From assembly GCA_003996215.1 (NCBI GenBank), contig QJPP01001750.1, positions 1 to 64,000 of the forward strand: a DNA stretch of 64,000 bases. Direction: 5' to 3'. Below the pieces are notes generated by a model that was not told where the DNA came from, did no database searches, and saw only the letters and a program-made list of their open reading frames with translations. The stretch's first letter is position 1; every line of letters starts with the position of its first letter. Below, in pieces: positions 20,811 to 31,772 of this stretch. The translations under genes and the position numbers were made by a program. This DNA comes from Jaltomata sinuosa. Its lineage: Eukaryota; Streptophyta; Magnoliopsida; Solanales; Solanaceae.

Positions 20811-22259
20811 ACTTAGGTGTATAAATACGCCTAAGATAAAAAATCATAAGTAATATCATACTTTAAGAATAAGGTAAGAAATAACATAGCATAAGGCTTA
20901 GAAACATTCATACGGGAGTTTTTATTAACAGACATAAACCATGATGAGCTACATGGAGTCCAGTGTCATACACCCACACTAAAAAAGATTGTCCTAACCG
21001 GCCAAGGTTAGAACCTTATCATAATAGGATCCTGTCATAAGCCACAGAGGGTAACCTACGGTGGCAACACAGTTTTGGATTCGGTTTATCTAAAACCCTC
21101 ATCGCTCGGTGCTAAATACTACTCCCAAAAATATACATATAGCTCATAACATACTTGTGACATATCTAATACCAAAATTCTATTTGAAAAGCATAAGGAC
21201 ATATCTAATGTCATGCAAATTCAAATCATAAGTCTTAAGGCTTAGCATAGCCAAAATTCACTTTTCTTTCTAAATTCATAACTTGAAGAATTTGGCATGA
21301 AATTTCATAAAGTACTTGAGATCATAATATCAATGCATGCAATTTTCCTTAAATCAAGCCATGCATGCAAAAATTTAGCTAGGGTTAGCCTTCAAATCAT
21401 GAGATAAATAATCATTTGCAAAACCCATGCAAATCATGAAATTGAACTTATAATTTGTTGAAGAATCATAAGAAAACACTTAATAGAAAAGCCAATGAGA
21501 ATTGGGTAAGAACCCTAACTTGAAATTCATAAATTCAATTTAGAAAAATTAGGGTTTTGGGCATGAGGGTAAAAAAAATCCCTCATTGAATACCCACATA
21601 ACTGATTTGAAGTTAGCCCAACTAAGAATGAGAAGAATGGAGACTTGGAATTGAATCCCTTGCTATGGAGCTTGAAGGAGTTATTTCCTCTTTTGGGAGA
21701 TGAATAAGGAATAATGAAGGACTTCAGCTAATTGGGGTAGAAACCCTACTAAAAGTGACCAAAACGACCTCACTTAAGAGTTAAAAGGGTGGGTAATTAC
21801 AAAAATACCCCTAGGTAAAAGCTGGAAAAAAACTGATTAAAAAACTCAGCTTCAGGTTCCACGAGTGAGGTCTATGAACCGTAGATTGAATCACGGTCCG
21901 TGGTTGCCTCTCGTGGTTCCTGGACAAAGTGTTCAGCTGCAGATCAAGTTTGATAAGTCAAGAGGATGTTCCGTAGAATGAACGACAAATCATAGATCCA
22001 TTTGTGGTTTTTGGGGAAACAGTCATCCCTCAGGTTTGATTTCAAGAGTGGATAGGACGGTCCGTAAAATGAACTACAGTGCATAGAACCCACTCGTGGT
22101 TCTCAGACCAGAGGCTGATCCTGTAGAAATTTAACCACGAGTTCATTCCATGACTCGTGGTTCAAACCATGGCCCGTGGTTTAGACTCGTAGTTCCTGGA
22201 AAGATCAGATATTTGGGGATTTTAAGTTTAAAAACTGGATCAAATTCTGGGGTGTTATA
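20811..22259 (-). repeat. 3' LTR of element D (minus strand), incomplete
   Basis: On the minus strand it begins at 22259 with TATAACACCCC (usual TG altered to TA, as in the 3' LTR of E). The block at 20905-21120 (GGAGTTT.., ACATGGAGTCCAGT.TCATACACCCACACT, ..GGCCAA.GTTAGAACC, GCTAAATACTACTCCC) matches 49610-49820 in solo LTR H, so D and H are related families. It lacks the far end present in H. 21860-22200 is dense in CCACGG/CCGTGG palindromes. Confidence 0.75.
20812..20835. other. Near-perfect 11-bp inverted repeat
   Basis: CTTAGGTGTAT and ATACGCCTAAG are complementary apart from one position (T opposite G, a wobble pair in RNA), separated by two bases. It lies at or near the broken end of the element D LTR. 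Function unknown. Confidence 0.5.
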
Positions 22260-22276
22260 ATATCTCCCACTTGGGA

Positions 22277-22294
22277 TCATTTGCCCTCATATGA
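22277..22294 (-). other. Pre-LTR stem-loop of element D (decayed)
   Basis: On the minus strand TCATATG and CAAATGA flank loop AGGG, with one mismatch in the stem, 17 bases before the LTR start at 22259. It occupies the same place as the stem-loops of A, E, F and G. Confidence 0.55.
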
Positions 22295-22493
22295 AGGATA
22301 AGTAAGTAAAACTGGAGAGAAAACATCCCAACCAACCAACAAAATAGGAAAACTGAAGAATAAACATAAAAACTGAGCTTTTTAACTTAAAACATGACTG
22401 AACTAACTTTCGAAAATACGAATGCACGCTAGGGTCATGAGAGAAGATGATGGATTAGGATCGGAGGGACAAACTATGTAGAAAACTATTACC

Positions 22494-23838
22494 TTAAGCT
22501 GAAACTGAATCGGAAGGAAAGAGATGAGGGTACTTGGCTTTCATAGCTGCTTCTTCTTCCCAAGTAGCTCCCTCAACTAGCTGATTTCTCCAAAGGACCT
22601 TTACTGAAACAACTTCTTTATTTCTCAACCTCCAAATCTGACGATGAAGAATTTCCATGAAAACTTCCCCACAAAAAAGGATATCCTTCACACTCACATC
22701 CTCTAAGGTAAATATCAAGGTCAGATCACCAACACACTTTTTCCACAAGGAAATATGGAAAACCGGATGAACCGCTTCTAAATCCATTGGCAGCTCCAAC
22801 TTATACGCAACACTACAAACTCTTCTCAGAATCCTGTAGAGACCTACATAGCAAGGACTAAGCTTATATTTCTTACTAAATCTCATCACACCCTTCATGG
22901 TTGACACTTTCAGAAACACCCAATCATCAACCTCAAACTCTAATTCTCTTCTCCTCACATCTGCATATGATTTCTGTCGACTCTGAGCGGTCTTCAACCT
23001 TTACCTAATAATATGAACCTTCTCCATAGTCTCATGAACTTAATCTGGACCAATCAAAGCTGCCTCACCTACCTCAAACCAACCAATAGGATATCTACAC
23101 CTCTGCCCATAAAGTGCCTCATAGAAAGCCATCTAGATGCTAGAATAAAAGCTATTGTTGTAGGCAAACTCGATAAGATCATACCAACTAACTTTGAAAT
23201 CAATCACGCAAGATCTTAACATATCCTTCAAAGTATGGATAGTAAGCTCTGCCTGGCCATCCATCTATGGGTGAAAAGCTATGCGAAGCTTAACCTGAGT
23301 ACCAAGACCCTTCTGAAATGACCTCCAAAACTAGGATGTAAACTAAGTATCCCTATCTAAAATGATAGACAATGGAACACCATGCATTCTGACTATCTCA
23401 TGAATGTAGAGTCTGGCATAATTCTCAGCTGAATCTGTAGTCTTAACAGCCAAGAAGTGGGCTGATTTAGTCATCCTGTCGACAATCACCCAAATAGAAT
23501 CATGTTTCCTACAAGTACGAGGAAAACCTATAATGAAGTCCATATTGATCACTTCCCACCTCCAAGTAGGAAGATTAATATCTTGAGTCATACCACCAGG
23601 TCGCTGATGTTCTACCTTCACTTGTTGATAGTTGGGACACTTAGCCACAAAACCTTCTATGTCCCTCTTCATACCATTACACCAATAGACTAGGTCACGG
23701 TACATCTTCGTGGCACTGGGTGAATAGAATACCTGGAGCTATGAGCCTCTGCCAAAATCTGCTGGCTCAACCAATCTATGTCAGGATCACACAATCGAAC
23801 CTGATATCGAAGCACACCATTTCCCCCTTAGGAGAAAA
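22494..23838 (-). pseudogene. Element D integrase and chromodomain (minus strand)
   Basis: Read downwards from 23838. The zinc-domain region (QQILAEAHSSRYSIHP) is followed by a frameshift near 23710; 23705-23343 gives the core, with C-P-N-Y in place of C-x-x-C, MDFIIGFP (first Asp), HDSIWVIVDRMTKSAHF and IILDRDT (second Asp). 23342-22998 continues with stops: DGQAELTI (Glu) and AYNNSFYSS. 22997-22494 gives TAQSRQKSYADVRRRELEFEVDDWVFLKVS, KLSPCYVGLYRIL and the chromodomain VVSVKVLWRNQLVEGATWEEE ending at 22494. It is closest in style to element E. The gene is cut at 23838 by element E's LTR. Confidence 0.88.
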
Positions 23839-24359
23839 CTGTAACACCCCGTACCTTTCAAAACCTATGTGACTAAGTAAATATCGACGAAGGTATTTGA
23901 GCTCGAGATTGTGAAGGGGTACTTTGGCCTAGAATTTGAAATGGTCAAATGTATATAAGTTTTAAGTTAAATTATAAGGAGGAGGGTTTTGAAAATGAGA
24001 TAAAACAAGTGAGGTACTTGCTCGACTTATCTAAGCTCTTAGGTGACAAGTAGGTATCACCTACCTACGCTAACGAACTAAGTTCCGAGGGCCGATTATG
24101 GGCAGCAACACCATGGATTATTAGACCTAATGGTAGCCCAAATGAAGCTTAAAGTTGGCCCATCAAAGTACAACTAAATCTGGCCCAAACAACTACAAAA
24201 GGTAGCCACCAATATTGACCACATTTTGACCCAAGAGAAGCCCAAAATCAGCCCCAAAACTTAACCCTTTTGAGGCCCAAGCAAAGGGTAATTTTGGCCC
24301 AAGTTTCTTGACCCGTTTTGGACCAAATATACTCAAAAAAAGTCGGCCAAAAAGGTCCC

Positions 24360-24371
24360 TTTATATAGGCC
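24360..24371 (+). promoter_or_regulatory. Probable TATA box of element E LTR
   Basis: TTTATATAGGCC about 520 bases into the LTR, preserved in the 3' LTR at about 32283, and followed by a pyrimidine-rich stretch (TTCTCTCTTATCTC) usual near plant transcription starts. Role is inferred. Confidence 0.5.
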
Positions 24372-25550
24372 ATTTGCTGATTAATGTTGATCACAAAAAG
24401 CTGGAAAATTCTCTCTTATCTCATTTCCTTTTGGCAGCCCTTCTCTCCCTTTAGGGTTCTAAGAAGACCAAGATTAATTGAAACTTAAGGTGAGTTAAAC
24501 AACTTGTTATCTTGGTATTAATCTACTACATATAGCTAGGATATCCTATGGTAAGAAAGACATGAACTATGGCAGCCCCTTTCTTATGATTTAACACATG
24601 GAAATTGTGTAACAATTAAGAGATTTCTTCTTCTCTTGTTGGTGTATGTGTAGGGGCTACTTAAGCTTTTAAAGCATCAATAAAAAGAGGATAAAAACAC
24701 ACCTTCAAGTGTGGTAAGTACTCTGCCCATAATAATATTTTTGGATTGAAGTTCGGATTGACAATTGTTGTTGAATTGTTGTTAAGAACTCACGGGACGG
24801 CGATCGGAAGCCGTGGGTTCAATGTGTTGCTATTGTATTTTGGCATGGTGGGTTGTGTAGGGGATGTTTTATGTGTTTTGTATTATTGGAGGCAGTAGGT
24901 TGGTGTGTGTGTGATGTATATTGGATAAGGGGAGAAAGGTGTGACGATACACCTTTAATTAATGCAAAATACGTAAATCTGCTCGGGAAATGTTTAGCTA
25001 CTGTTTTGGGAATGTTGCAGCAGGTTTAAGAGCTAATATTAGCTTCATTATACCCTTGTGTTGTAGATTAACTTAATAAGGGAAAGTCCAAGTTGTGGTA
25101 AGCGCAATCTTCGGAAGGAACGAGGTATGTTAAGGCTTCTTTATTCCTTATCGGCATGAATCTAGAAATAGAACTTTAAATCTCCGAAAGAAGGAATTTG
25201 AGTATTTTGTTGTAAGAGAGCTGATTTGATAACTCAACAAGTCTTAAGGAACTAATTTATACATTATGGTGATTCAAGTCGCCTTCTTATAAAAATCTGA
25301 TTCTTTTTGCACGAAATGTAAGTTATCCTTTTGTCAAGTTTCTTCTTTGTATTGTGATCTCTAATCAAGCTTTAGGAAGTATACAATGAAAGTTAGAAAG
25401 TCAAATCCCCATTTATATGTTTTTGGTATGTTGATTCCAACACCTAGTAAGCCAAGGCTAAAGAAGTTATCTAAATGAACCTTCATAAATAACAAGAATA
25501 GCTTTGAAGGTCAATCTAGTAATCCACTTATTATGCGTGGTTTGCGTGTT

Positions 25551-25755
25551 AGTGTGCACCGAGGTGCTACTGCCATATTGAGGCTATTATATACATAGTG
25601 TGCACCGAGGTGCTACTGCCATATTGAGGCCATTATACACATAGTGTGCACCGAGGTGCTATTGCCATATTGAGGCCATTATATACATAGTGTGCGCCGA
25701 GGCGCTATTGCCATATTGAGGCTAGTAAATATAGGGTGCGCCGAGGCGCTGTTGT
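25551..25755 (+). repeat. 46-bp minisatellite in 5' LTR of element E
   Basis: About 4.5 tandem units beginning AGTGTGCACCGAGGTGCTAC and ending ..GGCTATTATATACAT. Units differ by single bases, with later units showing GCGCCGAGGCGC in place of GCACCGAGGTGC. Each unit holds a short inverted repeat, GCACC-GA-GGTGC, whose two arms change together in the later units. The same array is in the 3' LTR. Confidence 0.9.
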
Positions 25756-26448
25756 GGTTCAGTGTGGGTTATAAATAGTGAGTTGCAGCGTGAGTTAATG
25801 CATGTGTTGTGTTCTAAAAAGAATAAAGGAGAAAGAGCTTAATGCGTCTAACCAATTACAGTTTACAAGTTTCATATTTTATCTTGTTCAGATTTACTAC
25901 TTGCGACTTGCTTTTATGCTTCTACCTTACATGCCAGTACATTATTGTCGTACTGACGCCCCATTGCCTGGGGGCGCTGCATTCATGCCTGCAGGTCCAG
26001 ACAGAACCCCAGATAGACCTCTTCAGTAGGAGTTGCGGAGTTCAGCCATTTTGGTAAGCTCCATTCTTCCTGGAGCTGACGAGTCAGAGGTCTAGCTTAT
26101 ATTTTGACCAGGTTATGTATATGTACAGCTTATGGGTAGTCCAGGGCCCTGTCCTGGATATGAGATATTTTACTTACTCCTAGAGGCTTGTAGACGTGTA
26201 TATGTACATCAGTGTTGAGTATGGCCTTGTCGGCCTTGTTATTAGTTATCTACTATGATAATAGCCTTGTCGGCCTTGAGTTGCTTAATTACTATTGAGC
26301 TTTCAGTGTTTCAAATTGTAATTCTTAGAGACCTTGTCGGTCTCAGACCCCCAACAGGTTCAACAGAGATACACTCTATTTTGGCACCCTCGGCCTTTTG
26401 GGGCTCCGGGTGTCGGTCATGCCTCCCATGGTTTGGGGCGTGATAAAC

Positions 26449-26461
26449 TTGGTATCAGAGC
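26449..26461 (+). promoter_or_regulatory. Primer-binding site of element E (initiator Met-tRNA type)
   Basis: TTGGTATCAGAGC three bases after the LTR end, the same priming site as in elements A and F. Confidence 0.92.
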
Positions 26462-26660
26462 ACGTTGAATCCCAGGGAGTCTACAAGCCGTGTCTAGTAG
26501 AGTCTTGTTTATGGGTGTGTTGTGCACCATACCTATAATCATGAGGCTACGGGACATTTAGGAAATGTTATCCTTCTTTCATTTGCTAAATCGTGCAATA
26601 GAGCGAGGTCATAAGATGTTTGAAGTCTAATTCATGTTTTTCTCTTCCTTGTTTACAGAA

Positions 26661-27410
26661 ATGCCTGTGACTAGACAAATGAGTAGCCGACGGGTTGGCA
26701 CGGATACGGGGGAAAGTACTAGTCGTTCCCCGCCTATCCGATTGGATAGATTTGAGGCTCAAAGTGAATCACCGACACCAGAGATCCAAGTTTATCAAGT
26801 ACCTGATGAGACTAGAGGGGATCCAGTACCCCTGACCCCACCTGCTCCAGTGGCATCTGAGATAGCTAGAGATGAACCAGCACATGTAGCTCCTCCACCT
26901 GAAGCAGAGGACCAGGACATCAGGCGTGCTGTTCGATTATTGACCCAGATGGTAGCCACACAACAACAACAAATTGGGGCATCAACGAGTGCTAGGTCAG
27001 GTGGCTCAGAAAGTTCTAGGGCTCGAGAGTTTATCAGCCTAAGTCCTCCTATATTTACAGGCTCTGACCCACGTGAGGATCCTCAGGAGTTTATTGATCA
27101 GACTTATCGAGTACTTCGAGTCATGCATGCAACAATAGTGGAGGCAGTGGAGTTTGCATCTTTTAGGTTACGAGATGTGGCCATTTTATGGTTCGAGGCT
27201 TGGGATCGGTCTAGGGGATCAAATGTACCCCCAGCTGAATGGGAGGAATTTTCAGAGGCCTTCCTAGCTCACTATCTTACACAGGAGGTTCGAGAGGCCA
27301 GACTTGATCAATTTCTAGCCCTTAGGCAGGGCAATATGAATGTTCGACAGTACAGCCTCAGGTTTAATTCATTAGCCAGGTACGCCCCCGATATTGTGAG
27401 TACGATGTGA
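26661..27410 (+). pseudogene. gag: Element E gag, N-terminal part
   Basis: The ATG at 26661 (MPVTRQMSSRRV) is preferred over the upstream in-frame ATG at 26634, because the intervening residues look like leader. An acidic, Pro-rich N-terminus is followed by the Gag domain: SPPIFTGSDPREDPQEFIDQTYRVLRVM, a FRLRDVAILWFEAW block, W-x-x-F-x-x-AFLAHYL and LRQGNMNVRQYSLRFNSLARYAP. TGA at 27408-27410 interrupts a conserved stretch; the same frame continues with ARVHRYVRGLKDEL, so this is one stop mutation inside an otherwise continuous gag. Confidence 0.9.
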
Positions 27411-30320
27411 GCTAGAGTTCATCGATATGTGCGTGGCCTTAAGGATGAATTGATTAAGGGATTAACAATAGCAGCCACACAAGAGGATATGAATATTTCT
27501 AAGATACAGGATATTGCTCAGACTGCAGAGGATCTTGAAGTACAAATTGGAGATAACCAAAGCCGAGAAAGGGATCAGGATAAGAGGGCTAGATCTATTG
27601 GGTCCTATGTAGAGCCACGAGGTAATGTTAGGCCAAATTTTAATAGGCGATCACCCCACCCTACTAGTGGTGCCCCATATCAGTTGCAAAGGCAGAGGTA
27701 TGATCGTTTTTCTCAGACTGGACCAGGCCACAGTTCTGGTGCATCCAGTTCCTATCGCCAGGGGAATTCTGGTCAGATGAGGCCACCTTTGCCACCTTGT
27801 GTTCAGTGCGGTAGGAAGCATCCTGGGATATGTCGCCTGGGTTCAGATACTTGTTATTTGTGTGGGCATCCTGGTCACTTTATGCGAGACTGTCCGAGTA
27901 GAGGTAGGAGTGAGATATCCCAGCCTACAGGGTCGATGGCAGCTTCTTCATCTACTATTCTTCCCCCAAGGACAGGACAACAGGCTACACTAGGTCGTGG
28001 TAGAGGTAGAGGAGGAGGAGGAACATCCAGTTCAGGCAGTGGTCAGAATCGCACTTATGCTCTAGCCGGTCGCCAGGACTTGGAATCGTCACCTGATGTT
28101 GTTACAGGTACATTGACTATTTTTACTCATGCTGTTTATGCACTTATAGATCCGGGCTCTACTCTTTCATATGTTACCCCGCTCGTTGCTGGTAAGTTGG
28201 GGGTAGGCCCTGAGTTATTGCCTAGACCATTTGTTGTATCTACGCCAGTTGGTGAATCTATTATAGCTAGACGAGTTTATCGAGATTGTGCAGGGTGGAT
28301 TTATGACCATCTCACTTCAGCTGATCTAATCGAATTAGATATGATTGACTTCGATGTCATTATGGGCATGGACTGGTTAGCTGCATGTTATGCTAATATC
28401 GATTGTAGAAATAAGGTTGTCAAATTCCATTTTCCGGAAGAAACAATCCTGGAGTGGAAAGGTAATGCTGCCACGCCAAGGGGTAGGTTTATTTCCTACC
28501 TTAAAGCCCAGAAAATGATTTCTAAAGGCTATATTTATCATTTAGTCCGAGTACAAAGCACAGAGGATGGACCAGTGACTCCTCAATCAGTTCCCGTGGT
28601 GAGTCAATTTCTAGATGTATTCCCGGATGAGCTTCCAGGAATCCCTCCAGAAAGGGAAATTGAGTTTGCCATTGATCTACTCCTAGATACTCAGCCAATA
28701 TCAATTCCCCCTTACAGGATGGCTCCTGCAGAATTAAGAGAGTTAAAGGAACAATTAAAGGATCTACTCGAAAAAGGTTTCATTAGGCCTAGTACATCGC
28801 CATGGGGCGCACCAGTTTTGTTTGTTCGTAAGAAGGATGGGTCCTTGAGAATGTGTATCGATTACCGACAACTGAACAAAGTTACAATCAAGAATAAGTA
28901 TCCGCTTCCAAGGATTGATGACCTTTTTGATCAGTTGCAAGGCGCCAAATGTTTTTCAAAGATTGACTTGCGGTCGGGGTATCACCAGTTACGTGTTAAA
29001 GGGGTAGATGTTCCAAAAACAGCCTTTAGGACAAGGTATGGCCACTTTGAATTTCTAGTAATGTCTTTTGGGCTTACTAATGCCCCAGCAGCTTTTATGG
29101 ACCTAATGAATCGGGTATTCAAGCCATTCCTAGATGTATTCATGATCGTATTTATTGACGATATCCTGATTTACTCGCGGTCCAAAGCCGAACATGCTGA
29201 TCATTTACGTGCAGTATTGCAAACACTTCAGAATCATAAATTATATGCGAAGTTCTCCAAATGTGAGTTTTGGTTGACTTCAGTGGCTTTTCTTGGCCAT
29301 ATAATTACAGACGAAGGTATTAGAGTTGACGGCCAAAAGATTGAAGCAGTAAAGAATTGGCCGAGGCCCTTGAATGCTACAGAGATCCGTAGTTTTTTGG
29401 GCTTAGCAGGTTATTACCGAAGGTTTGTAGAAGGGTTTTCTTCTATATCTGCACCATTGACAAAGTTGACTCATAAAGCTGCCAAGTTCCAGTGGTCTGA
29501 TGCATGTGAGCAGAGTTTTCAGGAGTTGAAGGACAGGCTTACTTCAGCACCTGTCTTAACTCTGCCAGAGGGCACAGAAGGTTATGTTGTTTATTGTGAT
29601 GCTTCAAGGATTGGGTTAGGTTGCGTTTTAATGCAACATGGTAAAGTTATTGCCTATGCCTCGAGACAACTAAGAAAGCACGAACAAAATTACCCTACTC
29701 ACGATCTTGAATTGGCAGCAGTTATATTTGCCTTGAAAATTTGGCGCCATTACTTGTTTGGAGTCCATGTAGACGTGTTTTCGGACCACAAAAGTCTACA
29801 GTATTTATTCAAACAGAAGGATTTAAACCTAAGGCAAAGAAGGTGGCTAGAGTTACTAAAGGATTATGACGTAGATATTTTGTACCATCCAGGGAAGGCC
29901 AATGTAGTGGCCGATGCACTTAGCCGCAAATCCATGGGAAGCTTGAGCCACGTGGAAAATAGAAAGATTGAGATGACAAGAGAACTACATCAGTTAGCTA
30001 ATTTGCAGGTTCGACTACTAGACCAAGGTAATGGGGGAGTTGTTATTCAAAGCACAGCGGAATCCTCACTTATGACAGAGGTAAAGGAAAGACAATATAA
30101 TGATCCAGAATTAGTAAGATTGAGGGAGGAAATTCCACAACAGAAGCAACCACTAATAGAGCTTAAGGAGGATGGGGTTCTGAGATATCAAGGTCGTCTA
30201 TGTGTACCTAACGTCGGGGAGCTTCGGGAGAAAATTTTGGCAGAAGTTCACTATTCCCGCTATTCGATCCATCCAGGAGCGACGAAGATGTATCATGATC
30301 TTCGACAAATTTATTGGTGA
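27411..30320 (+). pseudogene. pol: Element E gag end, protease, reverse transcriptase, RNase H, integrase zinc region
   Basis: One long frame of 963 codons from the ATG at 27429, in frame with gag. Numbering from 27429: CCHC zinc knuckle at 142-155 (C142, C145, H150, C155); protease box D241-P-G-S-T and DFDVIMGMDWL; RT with FIRPSTSPWGAPVLFVRKKDGS, CIDYRQLN, GYHQLR, MSFGLTNAPAAFM and catalytic D577-D578 in FIDDIL; FLGLAGYYRRFVEGFSS; RNase H with VYCDAS, DLELAAVIFALKIWRHYLFG, FSDHKSLQYL and YHPGKANVVADALSR; then the HYSRYSIHPGATKMYHDL histidine region of integrase. It ends at 30320 because one base is missing in the Trp-Trp codons of the family. Confidence 0.95.
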
Positions 30321-30934
30321 ATAATATGAAGAGAAATATTGCAGAGTTTGTAGCCCAATGCCCGAATTGTCAACAGGTAAAAATTGAACACCAGAGACCC
30401 GGAGGTCTAACTCAAAGTATAGTGATACCTACCTGGAAATGGGAGGTGATCAACATGGACTTTATTACAGGCTTACCCCGTACTTATCGGAAGTATGATT
30501 CCATATGGGTGATTGTAGATAGACTTACAAAATCAGCTCACTTTTTGCCAGTTAGGACAACTTATACTGCTGAAGATTATGCCAAGTTGTATATTAGTGA
30601 AATAGTTCGACTTCATGGTGTCCCAATTTCCATCATTTCAGATAGGGGTGCTCAGTTTACAGCAAATTTCTGGAGGTCTTTCCAGAGAGGCTTAGGTACT
30701 CAAATAAGTCTCAGTACAGCTTTTCATCCACAGACAGATGGACAAGCTGAACGCACTATTCAAACACTCGAAGATATGCTACGAGCTTGTGTACTAGATT
30801 TTAAAGGGAGTTGGGATGACCATTTGCCACTAATTGAGTTTGCTTATAATAATAGCTTCCATGCAAGCATTCAAATGGCTCCTTATGAGGCTTTATACGG
30901 GCGAAAGTGTAGATCACCAATTGGGCTGGTTTGA
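30321..30934 (+). pseudogene. pol: Element E integrase core
   Basis: Frame entered after the one-base loss near 30318. CPNCQQVK is an intact C-x-x-C for the zinc site; NMDFITGLP, SDRGAQF and DGQAERTIQTLEDML carry the catalytic D, D and E. YDSIWVIVDRLTKSAHFLPV lies between. It runs to 30934, but true similarity passes to another frame near 30922 through one extra base. The two indels cancel over about 600 bases, which nonetheless encode the whole catalytic core in the shifted frame. Confidence 0.93.
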
Positions 30935-31499
30935 AATTGGAGAAGCAGGATTATTAGGGCCAGACCTAGTTAATCAGGCAATGGAGAAGGTGAAGCTAAT
31001 CCGAGAAAGATTACTAACAGCCCAGAGTAGGCAGAAATCATATGCAGATGTGCGACGTCGGGATTTGGAATTTAATATTAGTGATTGGGTTTTCCTAAAG
31101 GTTTCGCCCATGAAAGGCGTTATGCGATTTGGTAAAAAGGGAAAGCTTAGTCCAAGATATATTGGACCATACAGGATCATTCGGAGGGTAGGAAAAGTGG
31201 CATATGAGCTAGATTTACCCACAGAATTGGAGACAGTCCATCCTGTATTTCATGTATCGATGCTACGAAGGTGCATAGGAGATCCTTCACGTATTATGCC
31301 TATTAAAGATGTTCAACTTTCTGAAGACTTATCCTATAAGGAAGTACCAATTTCTATCCTAGATCGTCAAGTTAGGAAGCTCAGAACCAAAGAAGTAGCC
31401 TCAGTAAAGGTGTTGTGGAGAAATAATAATATTGAGGAAATGACGTGGGAAGCCGAGGAAGAAATGAGGAAAAAACATCCCCAGTTATTTATGACTTGA
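30925..31499 (+). pseudogene. pol: Element E integrase C-terminus with chromodomain
   Basis: WFEIGEAGLLGPDLV, QSRQKSYADVRRRDLEF, DWVFLKVSPMKGVMRFGKKGKLSPRYIGPYRII, HPVFHVSMLRR, then the chromodomain VASVKVLWRNNNIEEMTWEAEEEM near the end, stop at 31497. The aromatic/acidic pattern W-x-x-x-x-x-E-x-x-TWE is that of plant chromovirus chromodomains. The open frame extends upstream to 30834, but that part overlaps the core in another frame and is not coding. Confidence 0.93.
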
Positions 31500-31737
31500 A
31501 GATAGTACAGAGGTAAGTCATATTCTTATATTCTTGATACTCTTCCTACTATGCAAATATGATCAGGTTTGAACATGTGAAAATGATTACATTTAATTAT
31601 ATATAGTTGTATCGCCCTGTGAGGCATCGTGCTGGACTTTTGCTGAGTTTCAGGTTTTTGGATAGTCCCAATTATAAAGGAAACTCTGTCGAAATTTCAA
31701 AAAATCCTAAGGGACTAGAGCTCTATATGCATTACCC
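31500..31737 (+). other. 3' untranslated region of element E
   Basis: About 240 bases between the pol stop and the pre-LTR stem-loop. The phrase AAAGGAAACTCTG..AAAATTT at about 31677 recurs before the 3' LTR of element F (41127-41160), so this stretch is shared between an element that codes and one that does not. Confidence 0.7.
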
Positions 31738-31772
31738 TCATTCGAGGACGAATGATTCTAAGGGGGGAAGGA
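31738..31772 (+). other. Pre-LTR stem-loop and polypurine tract of element E
   Basis: TCATTCG/CGAATGA, a perfect 7-bp stem with loop AGGA at 31738-31755, then the purine run AAGGGGGGAAGGA (31760-31772) directly against the LTR start. The purine run primes plus-strand synthesis. The stem-loop lies 240 bases beyond the end of pol, so protein coding cannot explain its conservation here. Confidence 0.85.

Larger units (their letters stand above)
23840..26445 (+). repeat. 5' LTR of element E
   Basis: Begins TGTAACACCCCG and ends GGGGCGTGATA, immediately before the primer site; the 3' copy begins TATAACACC and ends GTGACA, so each LTR has one altered terminus. It contains a probable TATA box at 24360 and a 46-bp minisatellite at 25551-25755. 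Reading frames inside it are short and unsupported. Confidence 0.95.
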
